A stretch of 64,000 bases of DNA from positions 12,005-76,004 of the forward strand of contig CAVIQL010000011.1 of NCBI GenBank assembly GCA_963644855.1, given 5' to 3'. A program made the position numbers and the translations under genes. Positions within the stretch are counted from its first letter, which is position 1. Every line of letters begins with the position of its first letter. The stretch comes from UBA6398 sp963644855 (lineage in GTDB: Bacteria; Bacteroidota; Bacteroidia; Bacteroidales; Bacteroidaceae). Below the pieces are notes generated by a model. The model made no database searches, was not told the origin of the DNA, and saw nothing but the letters and a program-made list of their open reading frames with translations. This document shows, one piece after another, positions 35,936-46,400 of this stretch.

Positions 35936-37279
35936 ATGTGCTTAATGAAAAGCCAAACGGTAGATGTACGCCACACTTTGCGCGAAATTATGCGCATAGC
36001 CGCGCCTGCGGTGGTTTCCAATATTTCCGTGCCGCTTCTTTCGCTTGTTGATACAGCCGTAACGGGACATCTCGGCTCGCAACTCTATCTTGGAGCAATT
36101 GCTGTGGGAGGTATGATTTTTAATGTGCTGTATTGGGTGATGGGTTTCCTTAGAATGGGAACAAGTGGTTTGACTGCGCAAGCTTTCGGACGCAAAGACG
36201 CAAACGATATCTCGTTGCAACTTGCCCGCGCTCTGTTTCTCGCGCTCGGCATAGGCATGGTGTTTGTGTTATTAAGCCCCTTGATAAGCCGCGTAGCTTT
36301 TATGATTGTAAGTTGTCCCGATGGCGTGGAAATTCCGGCGCAAACATATTTTCGCATTTGCATTCTTGGTGCGCCTGCGGTGCTCGGCATTTACGCATTC
36401 TCGGGTTGGTTTCTCGGAATGCAAAACTCAGTGTGGCCCATGACGGTAGCTGTGGTGCAAAATGTGGCGAATATTGTGGCCAGTATGCTGCTTGTGTTTG
36501 TTTTTAATTTGAAAATCGAAGGCGTTGCTGCGGGAACAGTGATAGGAGAATACGTAGGGTTTGCGCTATGCTGCGTAGTGTGGACGCGGAAATATGCCAA
36601 AAAACTTCCTCGACCAAACAAAAGCGAAATACTTAATCGTTACGAATTGGCGAGGTTCTTTAATGTAAACCGCGATATCTTTCTCCGCACGCTGATGCAT
36701 GTTGCCGTAATGTCTTACTTCACTATTGCCGGTGCAAGAATGAATGCCACTGTTCTTGCAGCCAATGCTTTGCTCATGCAGTTGTTTGTGATTTTCTCGT
36801 ATATAAGTGATGGCTTTGCTTTCTCGGCCGAAGCACTTGCAGGAAAGTATATTGGAGCGCGAGACCGCATTTCGTTTGGCAAAACAATACGCGTGCTTGG
36901 CGTGGTGTGCGGTGGGGTGGCGATAATATTCAGCGCAGCATATTTTATGGGCGGACATATATTTCTTACAATGCTTACCGATGTGGCAGAAACAGTAAAC
37001 GCCGCCAATATTTACCTGCCTTTCGCGGCACTAATCCCTCTCGTTTCGTTCACAGCCTTTTTGATGGACGGAATATTTGTCGGCGCTACAGCTTCGCGGC
37101 TTATGCTCGTCTCGGCAATTATAAGCGCTGGAATATTCTTCATAGTATTTTTCACACTTCGCGATACCCTGGGAAATACTGCCCTTTGGATAGCTTTTCT
37201 CGCCTTTTTGCTTTCTCGCTCATCGGTTATGGCATCACTTTTTCCCCGTATGAGACGTAGGGCATTTGATAACGCGTGA
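35936..37279 (+). CDS. MATE-family efflux transporter, DinF-like
   Basis: A 447-aa inner-membrane protein with twelve spans. The opening segment IAAPAVVSNISVPLLSLVDTAVTGHLGSQLYLGAIAVGG and the later GMQNSVWPMTVAVVQNVANIVASMLLVF match the DinF-like branch of MATE exporters, a different branch from the pump at 33.2 kb. A second ATG three codons downstream (35945) is an equally possible start. It shares a bidirectional promoter region with tadA. pyrH follows at 37349 with its own -7 box. Confidence 0.92.
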   Translation: MCLMKSQTVDVRHTLREIMRIAAPAVVSNISVPLLSLVDTAVTGHLGSQLYLGAIAVGGMIFNVLYWVMGFLRMGTSGLTAQAFGRKDANDISLQLARALFLALGIGMVFVLLSPLISRVAFMIVSCPDGVEIPAQTYFRICILGAPAVLGIYAFSGWFLGMQNSVWPMTVAVVQNVANIVASMLLVFVFNLKIEGVAAGTVIGEYVGFALCCVVWTRKYAKKLPRPNKSEILNRYELARFFNVNRDIFLRTLMHVAVMSYFTIAGARMNATVLAANALLMQLFVIFSYISDGFAFSAEALAGKYIGARDRISFGKTIRVLGVVCGGVAIIFSAAYFMGGHIFLTMLTDVAETVNAANIYLPFAALIPLVSFTAFLMDGIFVGATASRLMLVSAIISAGIFFIVFFTLRDTLGNTALWIAFLAFLLSRSSVMASLFPRMRRRAFDNA

Positions 37280-37333
37280 AATATATGGCGTAAATGGGCG
37301 GCAATAAAGATTTTTGTGTAATTTAGCAACTGA

Positions 37334-37341
37334 TATATTTG
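37334..37341 (+). promoter_or_regulatory. pyrH -7 box, almost leaderless
   Basis: TATATTTG ends 7 nt before the pyrH ATG; a TTTG at 37313-37316 is 17 bp further up, slightly short of the usual 19-21. Confidence 0.45.
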
Positions 37342-37348
37342 AAAAATC

Positions 37349-38059
37349 ATGGCAAAATTCAAGAGAATACTTCTTAAACTTAGCGGCGAAAGCCTTATGG
37401 GCGCGCAACGTTATGGAATTGACACAAACCGTCTCAATGAATACGCGCAGCAAATCAAGTCTGCGCTTGAAAGTGGCGTGGAAATAGGTATCGTTATAGG
37501 TGGCGGAAATATATTTCGCGGGCTTAGCGGGGCAGGAAAAGGCTTCGACCGCGTAAAAGGAGACCAAATGGGAATGTGCGCAACGGTTATTAATTCGCTT
37601 GCGTTGAGCAGTGCGCTCGGAGCAATAGGCGTTGATGCCCGTGTGCTTACTGCCATAAGAATGGAACCTATAGGCGAATTCTACAACAAGTGGAAGGCAA
37701 TAGAATATATGCGTCAAGGAAAAGTTGTAGTAATGTCAGCGGGCACGGGAAACCCATATTTTACAACAGATACGGGCTCGGCTTTGCGCGGAATAGAAAT
37801 TGAGGCAGACGTTATGCTCAAAGGTACTCGGGTTGACGGAGTTTATACAGCCGATCCCGAGAAAGACAAAACTGCCACCAAATTTGATGAAATCACTTTC
37901 GACGAAGTTTACACACGAGGTCTGAAAATAATGGATCTTACAGCCACTGCGCTTTGCAAGGAAAACAACTTGCCCGTATATGTGTTTAATATGGACGAAA
38001 ACGGAAACCTTGCGCGTGTATTGAAAGGCGAACCAGTGGGTACGTTTGTGCACAATTGA
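37349..38059 (+). CDS. pyrH: Uridylate kinase
   Basis: Phosphorylates UMP to UDP in pyrimidine nucleotide synthesis. 236 aa, an amino-acid-kinase fold and the usual length. The N-terminal LLKLSGESLMG, the phosphate loop VIGGGNIFRG near 49, the UMP-site segment GTGNPYFTTDTGSALRG near 132, and DPEKDKTATKFDEITFDE with KIMDLTA all match PyrH. The enzyme is a hexamer regulated by GTP and UTP in known cases. It precedes the lactonase-like gene by 29 nt. Confidence 0.97.
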   Translation: MAKFKRILLKLSGESLMGAQRYGIDTNRLNEYAQQIKSALESGVEIGIVIGGGNIFRGLSGAGKGFDRVKGDQMGMCATVINSLALSSALGAIGVDARVLTAIRMEPIGEFYNKWKAIEYMRQGKVVVMSAGTGNPYFTTDTGSALRGIEIEADVMLKGTRVDGVYTADPEKDKTATKFDEITFDEVYTRGLKIMDLTATALCKENNLPVYVFNMDENGNLARVLKGEPVGTFVHN

Positions 38060-38088
38060 CAGAATATATTTCTTAAAAAGAAACCAAT

Positions 38089-39198
38089 ATGAAGATCACT
38101 AAAATTTTAACGGCTGCCGTATTGGCACTGACGCTTGCAAGTTGCGGAAAAAGCGATCCTATCCCGATGTTTGTCGGAACTTATACGGGCAATGGCTCTG
38201 ACGGAATTTACTCTTTCTCGTTTGACCAGGAGAGTGGCAAGGCAAAGCAGCAGCATGTTGCCAAAATTTCAAACCCGAGCTATCTTGTGATTGCTCCCAG
38301 CGATTCATTTATGTATTGTGTGAGCGAGGGTAAAGGCGATGAGGCTACAGTGAGCGCTTATCGCGTGGGTATGACGAGCGGTCGCATGCTTTTTTTGAAC
38401 CGTGTGCTTGCTCATGGCGATGATCCATGTCATATTATAACATACGCCCGCAATGCCTATGTTGCAAACTATTCTTCGGGAAGCATAAGCGTGTTTGATA
38501 TTGAACGTGATGCCACTCTTTATGATTTGAACGAGACTTTGAAATTCAACAACGGCACTAATGTAGACTCTGTAAGACAAAGCGAATCCCATATTCACCA
38601 ACTTGCAAAATCTCCGGACGGACATTATATGTTTGCTGTGGATTTGGGAGGAGATTGTCTGTATAAATACGAATTGCGTCCAGAGTTCAAGGAAGGTACA
38701 CCGGCTAAGATTGATTTGCCGCAAGGTTGTGGCCCACGTCATATAGCTTTTGCTCCCGATTCAAAACACATGTATGTGGTAACGGAGTTAAGCGACGAAG
38801 TAATTGTGTTTGATTATGATGAAATCACGGGTAATTTGGTGCAGAAACAAGTAGTTAAAGCCAGCGATGCAGGAGCTCGCGGCGGCGCGGAGATAGAAGT
38901 TAGCCCCGATGGCAAATATCTTTACGCAAGTGTGAGGCTTAAGAACGATGGGGTTGCTATATTTAAGATAAATCCCGACGGAACTTTGAAGAAAACGGGC
39001 TATCAACCCACCGGCAAACACCCGCGTATGTTTAAGATTACGCCTAATGGGAAATATCTTCTCGTAGGTTGCAAGGACGACAATGTGATTCAAGTTTATG
39101 AGCGCAATGTTGAAACAGGAGAACTCAAAAATACTGGGAACGATATCAAAGTGGGGCAACCTGCCTGCATAGTTTTTGGTGAAGCTGTGCCTTGGTAA
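38089..39198 (+). CDS. Lactonase-family beta-propeller lipoprotein
   Basis: A 369-aa lipoprotein (LALTLASC, Cys19). The mature protein is a seven-bladed propeller of the 6-phosphogluconolactonase (YbhE/Pgl2) type. Blade repeats such as SYLVIAPSDSFMYCVSE, HIHQLAKSPDGHYMFAVDLGGD, GPRHIAFAPDSKHMYVVTE and HPRMFKITPNGKYLLVG carry the family's conserved His, Asp and Arg. Being lipidated and exported it is unlikely to serve the cytoplasmic pentose phosphate pathway; a surface or periplasmic lactonase is inference. Expressed behind pyrH, with a terminator 127 nt downstream. Confidence 0.85.
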   Translation: MKITKILTAAVLALTLASCGKSDPIPMFVGTYTGNGSDGIYSFSFDQESGKAKQQHVAKISNPSYLVIAPSDSFMYCVSEGKGDEATVSAYRVGMTSGRMLFLNRVLAHGDDPCHIITYARNAYVANYSSGSISVFDIERDATLYDLNETLKFNNGTNVDSVRQSESHIHQLAKSPDGHYMFAVDLGGDCLYKYELRPEFKEGTPAKIDLPQGCGPRHIAFAPDSKHMYVVTELSDEVIVFDYDEITGNLVQKQVVKASDAGARGGAEIEVSPDGKYLYASVRLKNDGVAIFKINPDGTLKKTGYQPTGKHPRMFKITPNGKYLLVGCKDDNVIQVYERNVETGELKNTGNDIKVGQPACIVFGEAVPW

Positions 39199-39325
39199 GC
39201 AAACTACTCAATTTTTTTGCATCGGGAAACAAGATGTTTTGTCTATGATATCTGTTTTAAGATAGAAGGCAAAAAGACTACGGCGTGGATTTGTTTTTGC
39301 CGAGCAAGAAAATAGAGAAATAATA

Positions 39326-39364
39326 AAATGCGGTGAGTTAATTGAAAGACTCGCCGCATTTTAT
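39326..39364 (+). terminator. Terminator after the lactonase-like gene
   Basis: A 13-bp stem with one G.T pair (AAATGCGGTGAGT / ACTCGCCGCATTT), a 10-nt loop and a short T run. Confidence 0.85.
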
Positions 39365-39517
39365 TTATATGTAAGGATAGAAAGATCGGATTGTGTGTAG
39401 ACGAAAAGAGTATAGCCCTTTTGTTTGTGTTTTTCTTGATAATGGAGGTAATTTAAAACACTATGTGCCAATATTCTTATGATAATATTTGGTTCTTCTG
39501 TTAAATAATGAATTTTT
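39365..39517. other. Intergenic, nothing recognised
   Basis: Within the 432-bp gap between the lactonase-like gene and the large secreted protein, this AT-rich part holds no gene or array. A second weak hairpin (GGCAAAAA / TTTTTGCC, 39268-39301) lies before the terminator. Confidence 0.4.
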
Positions 39518-39549
39518 TTTGTCGGTTTTGCGAAATAAATATATATTTG
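39518..39549 (+). promoter_or_regulatory. Promoter of the 1223-aa secreted protein
   Basis: TTTG at 39518-39521, a 20-bp spacer, TATATTTG at 39542-39549: both Bacteroidota elements with correct spacing. Leader about 75 nt. Confidence 0.75.
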
Positions 39550-39630
39550 CACGGTAAATGCAGACTTAACAAAAACTTAGCTTAAACTTAACGCGGAGTT
39601 CGTTTTTTATCAACAATAAATTTATTAAGT

Positions 39631-42600
39631 ATGAGAAGAAAATTTACTTATCTGCTTTCTTTGCTACTTGTTACGTTTATTAGTATTCCGGCTATGGCTC
39701 AGTTAGATGAACTGAACCTCAAGACGGTAACTATTAGCGAAACATCTGCAGAAAGCATTACACCAGATACCCAATGGTATTTGGTGTACAACCAACGAAG
39801 CTATTCTTATTCGGGTGGTTATTGGCGTGATACCAAAGGTGAAAGTATCTGCTACATGTCAAATGGTATTGGTACCGACATTATTATGGAAGGCGACTTT
39901 GCTTCGCAAAAAGCCGACATTCTTGTGCGTTTCCTCTCTACGGAGAAGGAAGGTCAGTATAAAATACAATTTGGTACTGGCAATTATATGAAGAGCAACC
40001 TTTGGACAAGTTCTCGTGAAAGCGATGCTGCTAATTTTTATGCGTACAATATCAGCGCAGAAGAACCTGGACATTATGCTTTCAATGTTGTAGGTGCTGA
40101 TGACGCTTATGGCGATATCGTTGACAATAATGGCGGCGGTGCTTCTTTGGCACCTTGGGACTCTGGACAGGTAACGTCAACAGGCGGCAATAATGATTGG
40201 TCGCTTTTTGCTGTTACACTTAAAGAAAGTTCCGAACGTGAATTGCTCGATATCCAGATGGGAGAATGTCTCCAAAAGTATGAAGGCTACGTTTATGGTG
40301 AAGATAGCCTGGTATTGGGTACAGATGTAATGCAATACAATATCACACAGGCAGAATACGATGCATGGAAGACTCATGTTGAGACTTTGTATCTTATATA
40401 TGATGGTCAGAAAGATGCAACAAATGACCAAATAAAGGAAGAAATCAAGGCTATTGAAGACGGCTGGACTTATATCAAGTCAAAGCAAGTGGCTTATACT
40501 ATTGCTCCGGGCAATTATCGTATTGTAAATGCAATGTCGTGGACAAATTCTAAAACAGTTGTTACAGGTAAGGACGAAACTACAGGTGAAGATATAACAG
40601 AGTCTGTAAGCACGCATCCAACAAAAGCTATGTATGCTACACTTGATACGCGTCTTGCAATGTGGGCTGACCTCGACGAAACCGATTGCCGCTATCTTTG
40701 GAAGATTTCTACAGCCAGCGACAGCACCTATGTGATACAGAATATAGCTACAGACGATATTCTCGATACTTGTATCGCTTCTTCAAAAGCTACTCTTGAA
40801 AAAGTAAGTGATACTAAGTGGAGTGTTAAGTATATCAAGACTAATAATGCTGGCAAGTATATCATTGCTCTCCACCCCAATAATACGGAAACTTACGATT
40901 ATATTCATTGCGGTGGACACCGTAGTGGTGCAGGTGTTTCGGGTAGTATCGTAGGTTGGGAAGCTTCTGCCGATGCTTCACAATGGTATCTCGAACCTGT
41001 TGACGATGCAACCGTTGCTCAACTTATTGAAGACTATGCTCCCTATAAGAATCATGAGCTTCTTGTTTACAATTATCAGCAACTTAAGAATAAGGCCGAT
41101 TCTGCTATTGCAGTAGCTAAAGATGATCAATATATCTCTACAAAAGGCACAGGTCTCATTACAAGTAGTAGTCAGATGTCGAGTCCTTTCACTTGTACTT
41201 ATGAAGAAGAAGCTGGTAACGGCTACACATTCGAATTCGTGCTCGATGGCAAGACCGATACATATTGGCATAGTACATGGAGCAATGGAGATTTGCCAGG
41301 CCACTCTCATTGGTTCCAGGTAGCTCTCAACGAACCTATCAATGATGCAACCAGTCTTGTGGCTTACATTTACCGTAGAACTTCTGCTGCTAACGACCAT
41401 ATAACCGAAATGAGTGTTTATGGTGCCAACAGTTCGTCAGCTCTTGATGATGAAACAGAAGAAAGTTGGACTCTTATAGGTAATGTAAACACACCGTGGA
41501 CAAGCGGTCAGACTGATGTTACTAGCAATGTTCTTAAGTCAAATGGTACCTATAGCTATCTGCGTTTCTATATAGACAACACAGGTGGTAGTGGAATTAG
41601 TGCAACCCGTGGCTATGCCCATATGGCAGAATTCCAACTTTATCCTGTAACCATCGATGGCAATACTCAATATTCGCAGATGGGTGAAGTGCGTACAAAT
41701 CTTGAGGCAGCTTTGGCTATTGCCGATTCTATCGATACCGATGAATTGACAGTAGACGATTATAATGCTCTAAAGACTGCAGTAGATGCTTTCGTAGCTG
41801 CAGTGGTTGATCCTTCGGCTTTGGCTTCGGCTATCGAAAACAACAAAGATGCAAGCGATCTGATAGTAATAGGTAACAATCCAGGTCAATGGCCCGAAGG
41901 TACCGAAGCATCTTCTTTGCCAACACTTGTCAACGAAGCTAAAGTTTATTTGAAAGCTGGCGCGTATACAAAGGCGACTGTTGACAAATACACAGAAGAC
42001 ATTAATAATGCTGCTAACAGTATTATGAACTCGGCCAACAAAGTCGTTGAAGGTAAGTGGTACAGACTGCGCTTCGATAGCGAGGAGAACTATACCAAGT
42101 ACAACTGGGCAACAAACAATGTTGTGAACGAAACTTTAGGCGATCTTTACGAAACAGTTCTCGCTCCTGCCAATGAAATTACTGATGGCGACAATTCATA
42201 TCTTGAAGGTTATAATGCATTGCAGTATGTGAAGGAGAACCAAGAACTTCGTTTCTTAAATGAAGACAATGTGGAAAGCATCGATCAAACTGCATTCCGC
42301 TTTATGGCACAGGGAGATACCGCATATGTTATCCAGCACAAGAGCGGCTTGTTCGTCAATGCAAATGGTCGCGGTAATACTCTTAAGTTGAGTTTGACTC
42401 CCGGTCTGTTCAATGTAACACCCGTAGGTCTTGGTAAGGTTGCAATACACGTTCGTAATCTTGATGGAAGTGAATGCTTCGATGAACCTGTATATCTGCA
42501 CGCTCAGAACACTGGTCATGCGCTCGTATCTTGGAATTCCAATAGCAGAAGCAGTAACAGTGCGATGTTTATCGAACCTGTAAGCGATTTCGATGAAGGC

Positions 42601-43302
42601 GATGATGTTGCCGAAGGCGTTTATCGTGATGTATTGCCCAATAGTATGCAGATTTGGTGCTACCCAACACAATACAATGTGAAAGAAGGTAATCTCTACA
42701 AGTATGCAGGCGCAAGTGTTGATGAAGACAACAATGAAGTAAGTCTCGCATTCGTTAATGCAAGCGATGGAGCTATCTCTGGTATGCCCATGCTCTATAT
42801 CTATGGCGATACTACTGATTTTGATAATACCGCAGAAAAAGAGCAGGAATATATAACAGGTATAGGTACTTCTAACTTTGCTCCTGTTCCTTCAACTCAA
42901 ATAAAGGGTATTACCGGAACTTATTCATACCAATGGATTGATGCCGGAACCAATATGGTAGTTGCAGGCGGCGATTATGGCAAGGCCGGCAACCATTTCG
43001 AAGTGGCAAGTGGTGAAGATAATACCGATTGTACACGTGATGTGTTTGAAAACAACGGCTATATCACTCCTACGCTTAATATTATAGAGAACTTCAATTC
43101 TGAAAACTATGACTTGGTAATTACTGTTAGCAGTAATGGTTTGGTCAATGCTATCGAAAAGATCAACAATACAATCAAGTCAACAAGCAATATCTATAGC
43201 ATTGATGGCACATTGCTCAAGAAGAATGGAGCAATGAATGATGTCAAGGCTATGGGTCGTGGTATCTATATCATTGGCGGTGTAAAGGTTATGATTAAGT
43301 AA
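39631..43302 (+). CDS. Very large secreted protein with discoidin-like domain and T9SS-like tail
   Basis: A 1223-aa protein with a signal peptide (cleavage near AMAQ, residue 23). N-terminal modules begin with a Trp/Tyr-rich motif (TQWYLVYNQRSYSY near 50) that recurs as APGNYRIVNAMSW near 290 and GKWYRLRFDSEENY near 806; these look like ricin- or trefoil-like carbohydrate-binding repeats. Residues ~503-673 form an F5/8 type C (discoidin) domain (FVLDGKTDTYWHSTW...LRFYIDNTGG). A long helical linker follows. The last ~35 residues (NIYSIDGTLLKK...GRGIYIIGGVKVMIK) resemble a T9SS type A sorting tail. No catalytic motif is visible. It is followed by the M60 protease with the same layout; both may bind glycoproteins. 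Confidence 0.8.
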   Translation: MRRKFTYLLSLLLVTFISIPAMAQLDELNLKTVTISETSAESITPDTQWYLVYNQRSYSYSGGYWRDTKGESICYMSNGIGTDIIMEGDFASQKADILVRFLSTEKEGQYKIQFGTGNYMKSNLWTSSRESDAANFYAYNISAEEPGHYAFNVVGADDAYGDIVDNNGGGASLAPWDSGQVTSTGGNNDWSLFAVTLKESSERELLDIQMGECLQKYEGYVYGEDSLVLGTDVMQYNITQAEYDAWKTHVETLYLIYDGQKDATNDQIKEEIKAIEDGWTYIKSKQVAYTIAPGNYRIVNAMSWTNSKTVVTGKDETTGEDITESVSTHPTKAMYATLDTRLAMWADLDETDCRYLWKISTASDSTYVIQNIATDDILDTCIASSKATLEKVSDTKWSVKYIKTNNAGKYIIALHPNNTETYDYIHCGGHRSGAGVSGSIVGWEASADASQWYLEPVDDATVAQLIEDYAPYKNHELLVYNYQQLKNKADSAIAVAKDDQYISTKGTGLITSSSQMSSPFTCTYEEEAGNGYTFEFVLDGKTDTYWHSTWSNGDLPGHSHWFQVALNEPINDATSLVAYIYRRTSAANDHITEMSVYGANSSSALDDETEESWTLIGNVNTPWTSGQTDVTSNVLKSNGTYSYLRFYIDNTGGSGISATRGYAHMAEFQLYPVTIDGNTQYSQMGEVRTNLEAALAIADSIDTDELTVDDYNALKTAVDAFVAAVVDPSALASAIENNKDASDLIVIGNNPGQWPEGTEASSLPTLVNEAKVYLKAGAYTKATVDKYTEDINNAANSIMNSANKVVEGKWYRLRFDSEENYTKYNWATNNVVNETLGDLYETVLAPANEITDGDNSYLEGYNALQYVKENQELRFLNEDNVESIDQTAFRFMAQGDTAYVIQHKSGLFVNANGRGNTLKLSLTPGLFNVTPVGLGKVAIHVRNLDGSECFDEPVYLHAQNTGHALVSWNSNSRSSNSAMFIEPVSDFDEGDDVAEGVYRDVLPNSMQIWCYPTQYNVKEGNLYKYAGASVDEDNNEVSLAFVNASDGAISGMPMLYIYGDTTDFDNTAEKEQEYITGIGTSNFAPVPSTQIKGITGTYSYQWIDAGTNMVVAGGDYGKAGNHFEVASGEDNTDCTRDVFENNGYITPTLNIIENFNSENYDLVITVSSNGLVNAIEKINNTIKSTSNIYSIDGTLLKKNGAMNDVKAMGRGIYIIGGVKVMIK

Positions 43303-43345
43303 CTTGTAAATATCAGAAGGAAAAATCCTGAACGATCTACAAACG

Positions 43346-43384
43346 GGAGCCCGTTCCCTATTAATAGGAAACGGGCTCCTTTTA
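43346..43384 (+). terminator. Terminator after the 1223-aa gene
   Basis: A 10-bp stem (GGAGCCCGTT / AACGGGCTCC) extended by CC/GG, followed by Ts. The M60 gene therefore probably has its own promoter or is read through. Confidence 0.85.
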
Positions 43385-43454
43385 CTTTTAACGACAATGA
43401 GATATGTATTCTCGTTTCAATATTATCTATTATCTATAGAACAACTCAAACAAA

Positions 43455-46400
43455 ATGAAAAGAATCTGTTCGTTTATCCTGACTCTTCTCTTTGCTATGA
43501 CTATTACGGCAAGCAACGAGGATTTCACCGGGAAGATTTTTTCAGTGGGAAGCGATGCCACTACTCTCGAAGTAGGAAAGTGGTACTTCCTTTTCAATAG
43601 GTCTACTGGACGCTATGTGTACGAGACAGAAAATAATCAACTATCCCTTTCTGCAACAAGTCCCAATGGAATAGAGGCTGTGTCTAACCTTGGTTACCTT
43701 GTACAGTTAGAAAGTACAGGCGAAGAAGGAAAATATTATCTGAAATCGGCTTATGGTAATTATTTCCGCAATGTAACCACTTCAAAAAACAATGGCACCG
43801 AATCTACGGTTCGTTCCACCAGTGTTTATACCATTTCGCAGTTCGCATCTACGGCGGGGCATTGGTCTATGCGCAGCAATGGACTTTATTATCTTTGCGA
43901 CAATAATGGTGCTCTTATGGGAGCAAGTTCTAAAGGCTCCGAAGGCGGCGATCGCGATTGGGCGTTACGCGAGGCTTCGCTTAATGATATTTCCGATCTT
44001 TCTGGCGATACTTATATTAAATATGTACTCAATAAAGGAGGACTTGTAAGACTTACCAATCGTCGTCTTACCAATCGCAATCTTGGCATTATCGGTGGAG
44101 TAACGCAAGGCACGCAAGCGTCTGATACCATTCTCTCACAGGTATGGATTCTCGGCAAGAGCGACAATGGTTATACTTTGCGCAACGGCTCTACTGGTGG
44201 TTATCTGAATTCTGACGATAATTTCCGTACGCCCAGCAGTGTTGCAACTACGGTTTATATACAGTCGAGCCCTAACAATACCGCTACTTCAAGCTTTGTC
44301 AACCTATCTACAGACGAAGGTTTCAGCGGTGAAGTTTGTCTTAATCTCAATGGTGATGGTTCTACACTTTATAAATGGACTTGCAATAACGACTATGGCT
44401 CCGATTGGACTATTAGTCTTGTAGACAACTATACGTTAGAAGAAGTTGAAGCTGGATTGCTCGTGAATAGTAAGTATAAAACTCCTATTCCTGGGAAATA
44501 TTACCGTCTGCAGAACCAAAACTATCAGACCTATATGTACGAGGGAATCAGCAACCATGCCATAGGTTGCGAAAGTCTTAATGCCGACAAACTCTCGCAA
44601 TATTGGACGTTGGTAAGTACAGGTAGTGGTTATGCTCTTCAGAATCTCAGTTCACAGCGTTATATAACGCGTCAGGGCGGAGCTACAAGTCGTCAGTATA
44701 GTTCTCAAACCACAGCTACTAATGTTGATTTCACGCTTCAGCGTACCGATGATGAAACCAATTACACCTATTATATCGTAGACAAAAATTCAATTGGTCT
44801 TCATTGTGATGCTGGTTCAAATGTCGTTGGGTGGAACACCTCTGGCATAAGTGCCAGCACTTGGGGCTTTGAAGAAGTTCAACTTACCGATGAATTCATA
44901 CAACAAGGACGTGATGTGCTAAACCGTTACAATGATCTTGTGAACAATATTGATACTTACAAGACTGCTCTTGGAAATTTGTTTACAGACAATGCTTGCA
45001 CTACGCTAAAAGAAGACATACAGTCGCTCAGCGATGAGCAACTAGAAGCCAATGCCGATTATGCCACACTTACTGACGACATGAAGGCTATGGTGAAGAA
45101 GGTAAAAAACAATACTTGGGAAGTATATACGCGTTCAGATGGCTATAGCCGTGAGTTCGAGAAGTTCTTCCGTGTGCGCGACGACTACAAGGTTTATAGC
45201 AACTATAGCAAGATGTCGTGGAACGAATACACTGGTATGAGCAATGCTTACGGAAAGCTTTCAGGACCTACGGGTATTGTTGGTAAAACTGGTGATATAA
45301 TATATGTATATGTAGACGAAGAACCAAGCGCTGATTGCACCTTGCAGGTAGAAGTTGTGAAAGACAGCGAGTCGCCCGGAGACCATCAAACTGGCAATAC
45401 CACCGATTTGCATGCAGGCCTCAATGCTGTAGTGCTTGATGAAGCCAGCACCGTGTACATATTTTATCAGCTTGATGACCCTGAGAAATATCTTGCCAAC
45501 TATCCTGATATGAAGATACACATTGAGGGTGGTGAATTGCAAGGATATTTCGACCTGACCCGCGGTATGACCAATGACGATTACCGTTTGCTCAAGGATA
45601 AATTGCTCGACAAGAACAATATTATCAACATGAAGGGCGACCGCATTGTCTTTGTTATGCGCAACGATCTTGTGCAAAGTGCAGTGGCTGCAAGCGGCAA
45701 CGAAATGGAAGGTCTTGTAAGGGTTTGGAGTCGATACATTCAGAATATGGAAGATCTCATGGGCTTCCAGGAAGATGTAAAGGGACGTTTCAGAAATATC
45801 TGGAATGCTTTCTCGGTAGACCATGGCTACATGTATGCTACAACCTACGGCACATACTATAGCGACGGTACTCTTAGCACTGTGCTTAACTACAACACCA
45901 TAACAACCAGCGGCGGCTCGATATGGGGACCGGTTCATGAGATGGGCCACAACCACCAGGCTTGTATAAACATCGTTGGTGCTACCGAGGTTTCCAACAA
46001 CTTCTTTGCTAATGCCAATGTATATATGCTTGGTATTTCAACAACCCGCGGCACTGCGGTGCACGATACCTTCAACTCGTTTGCCAACGGCACAGGTTGG
46101 TTTGATATGGGCATCTGGGAACAGACTCGTATGTATTTCCAGCTTTACCTTTATTATCATGTGCGTGGGCATAATCCCAATTTCTATCCTACACTTTTCA
46201 AACTTCTGCGCAAAGACCCTATCAGTAAACGCAGCAACGACTACGATGCTTCGCTTGTGAATGGCGATGGCGAAACAGTGGGCGGATACAAGTCGTATGG
46301 ACGTCAGGATTACTTGCATATGGCAATGAAGATGTGCGATGCCGCAGGCGAAGACCTTAGCGAGTTCTTTGAGGTGAATGGTATGTTCGTTCCCTACGAC

